Part shown: positions 21,515 through 22,080 of the stretch, in pieces | How positions within the stretch are numbered: position 1 is the first letter of the stretch | How the letters are laid out: the number at the start of each line of letters is the position of its first letter | Assembly: GCA_943326315.2 (NCBI GenBank) | Contig: CALPSU020000010.1 | Location: forward strand, 1 to 22,080 | DNA length: 22,080 nt | Source: Chryseobacterium gleum | GTDB lineage: Bacteria > Bacteroidota > Bacteroidia > Flavobacteriales_D > Crocinitomicaceae | Reading direction: 5' to 3' | The notes under the pieces: generated by a model | What the model was told of the DNA's origin: nothing | The model's input: the letters and a program-made list of their open reading frames with translations, nothing else | Database searches by the model: none | Position numbers and translations under genes: made by a program

Positions 21515-22080
21515 ATGGATAATAAAACTAATTCTATTTTCAATTCAACTGTTTTAGGTCATCCTCAAGGACTTTTTATTTTATTTTTCACTGAAATGTG
21601 GGAACGTTTTTCATACTACGGAATGCGTTCTCTATTAATAATTTTCTTAATAAGTTCTTCAGGAACTGGCGGTTGGGACTGGTCAATTGCAAATGCTTCG
21701 GCACTTTACGGAACCTATATTTCATTGGTTTACCTTACACCTATTTTAGGAGGATTTTTAGCTGATAAATATTTAGGGAGTAGAAAGGCTGTAATCATTG
21801 GCACAATAATTATGACATTGGGACATGCTTCTATGGCTCTAGAGTTTAATCATGTTTTTTTATATATCGGTTTAGGTTGTCTAATTATAGGTAATGGTTT
21901 TTTTAAACCAAATATTACTTCGATTATCTCAAATATGTATAAAAGTTTTCCCGAAAAAAAGGATGGAGCTTTTACCATTTTTTACATGGGAGTTAATGCA
22001 GGATCTTTTTTAGGAATGATGCTTTGTGGATATTTAGGTGAAAAATTGGGCTGGTCTTATGGATTTGGTCTTGCAGGAAT
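21515..22080 (+). CDS. Proton-dependent oligopeptide transporter (POT/PTR family), N-terminal part
   Basis: The gene starts at ATG 21515 and runs off the window after 188 complete codons. The POT signature ExxERFxYYG is exact: Glu27, Glu30, Arg31, Phe32, Tyr34, Tyr35, Gly36 in FFTEMWERFSYYGMR; it couples proton and peptide movement. Further conserved pieces are GGFLADKYLGSRKAV (the MFS loop between helices 2 and 3) and the PTR2 signature region GNGFFKPNITSII followed by FTIFYMGVNAGSFLG. The protein imports di- and tripeptides with protons across the inner membrane; full length is normally about 500 residues. It is transcribed divergently from tatD. Its role fits with the secreted M1 aminopeptidase nearby, but the two are not in one operon. 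Confidence 0.92.
   Translation, partial: MDNKTNSIFNSTVLGHPQGLFILFFTEMWERFSYYGMRSLLIIFLISSSGTGGWDWSIANASALYGTYISLVYLTPILGGFLADKYLGSRKAVIIGTIIMTLGHASMALEFNHVFLYIGLGCLIIGNGFFKPNITSIISNMYKSFPEKKDGAFTIFYMGVNAGSFLGMMLCGYLGEKLGWSYGFGLAG

Noticed and set aside
1..22080. Defence, prophage or mobile island
   Set aside because: No integrase, transposase, restriction, toxin-antitoxin or phage gene is recognisable, and base composition looks uniform across the window.

Overview
The window is about 30% G+C and looks like a chromosomal segment of a Bacteroidota bacterium, probably of the Flavobacteriia type. The evidence is: promoters of the Bacteroidota form (a TTTG element, a spacer of about 19 bp, then TAnnTTTG) close to start codons; start codons preceded by A/T-rich DNA instead of a clear Shine-Dalgarno sequence; a periplasmic two-component-regulator propeller with a Y_Y_Y domain; lipoproteins with Bacteroidota-style signal peptides; and an OmpA-like protein beside housekeeping genes. 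I see no tRNA, rRNA, CRISPR array, integrase or transposase. Most genes are conserved cellular functions.

Layout. (1) 1-3608, plus strand: the 3' end of a PEP synthase gene, a short-chain dehydrogenase and a P2-type cation ATPase, closely spaced like an operon. (2) 3689-9324, plus strand: a 1209-residue sensor phosphatase (14-blade propeller, Y_Y_Y domain, one membrane helix, SpoIIE/PP2C phosphatase), then a GNAT acetyltransferase with a four-cysteine tail, then an SF1 (RecD/Pif1-like) helicase. These are nearly or fully abutting, and two of the three use TTG starts. (3) 9312-9343: a perfect 32-bp palindrome that supplies the stop codons of both convergent genes. (4) 9331-13209, minus strand: a tandem OmpA-domain protein, peptidyl-tRNA hydrolase, a small TPR protein, an OsmC-type peroxidase and SelO, with a 58-bp hairpin element between the last two. 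(5) 13318-16990, plus strand: valyl-tRNA synthetase, a terminator, a long A/T-rich leader and a secreted beta-barrel-like protein. (6) 17175-21383, minus strand: an aldose-1-epimerase-like protein coupled to an M1 aminopeptidase lipoprotein, then TcdA overlapping TatD. (7) 21515-end, plus strand: the start of a proton-dependent oligopeptide transporter.

How the genes may work together. PEP synthase and the dehydrogenase are metabolic, and the ATPase is an ion pump; their sharing an operon is inferred from spacing. The sensor phosphatase would detect something in the periplasm and dephosphorylate a cytoplasmic target, but its partner is not visible here. The M1 aminopeptidase (cell envelope) and the oligopeptide transporter both fit peptide use, but they are separate transcription units.

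I did not find a clearly new multi-gene system. The items most worth a second look are the stop-codon palindrome, the hairpin element at 11660-11717, the propeller repeats, the divergent tandem OmpA domains, the altered ion-site helix of the P-type ATPase and the GNAT Cys-tail/helicase pair.
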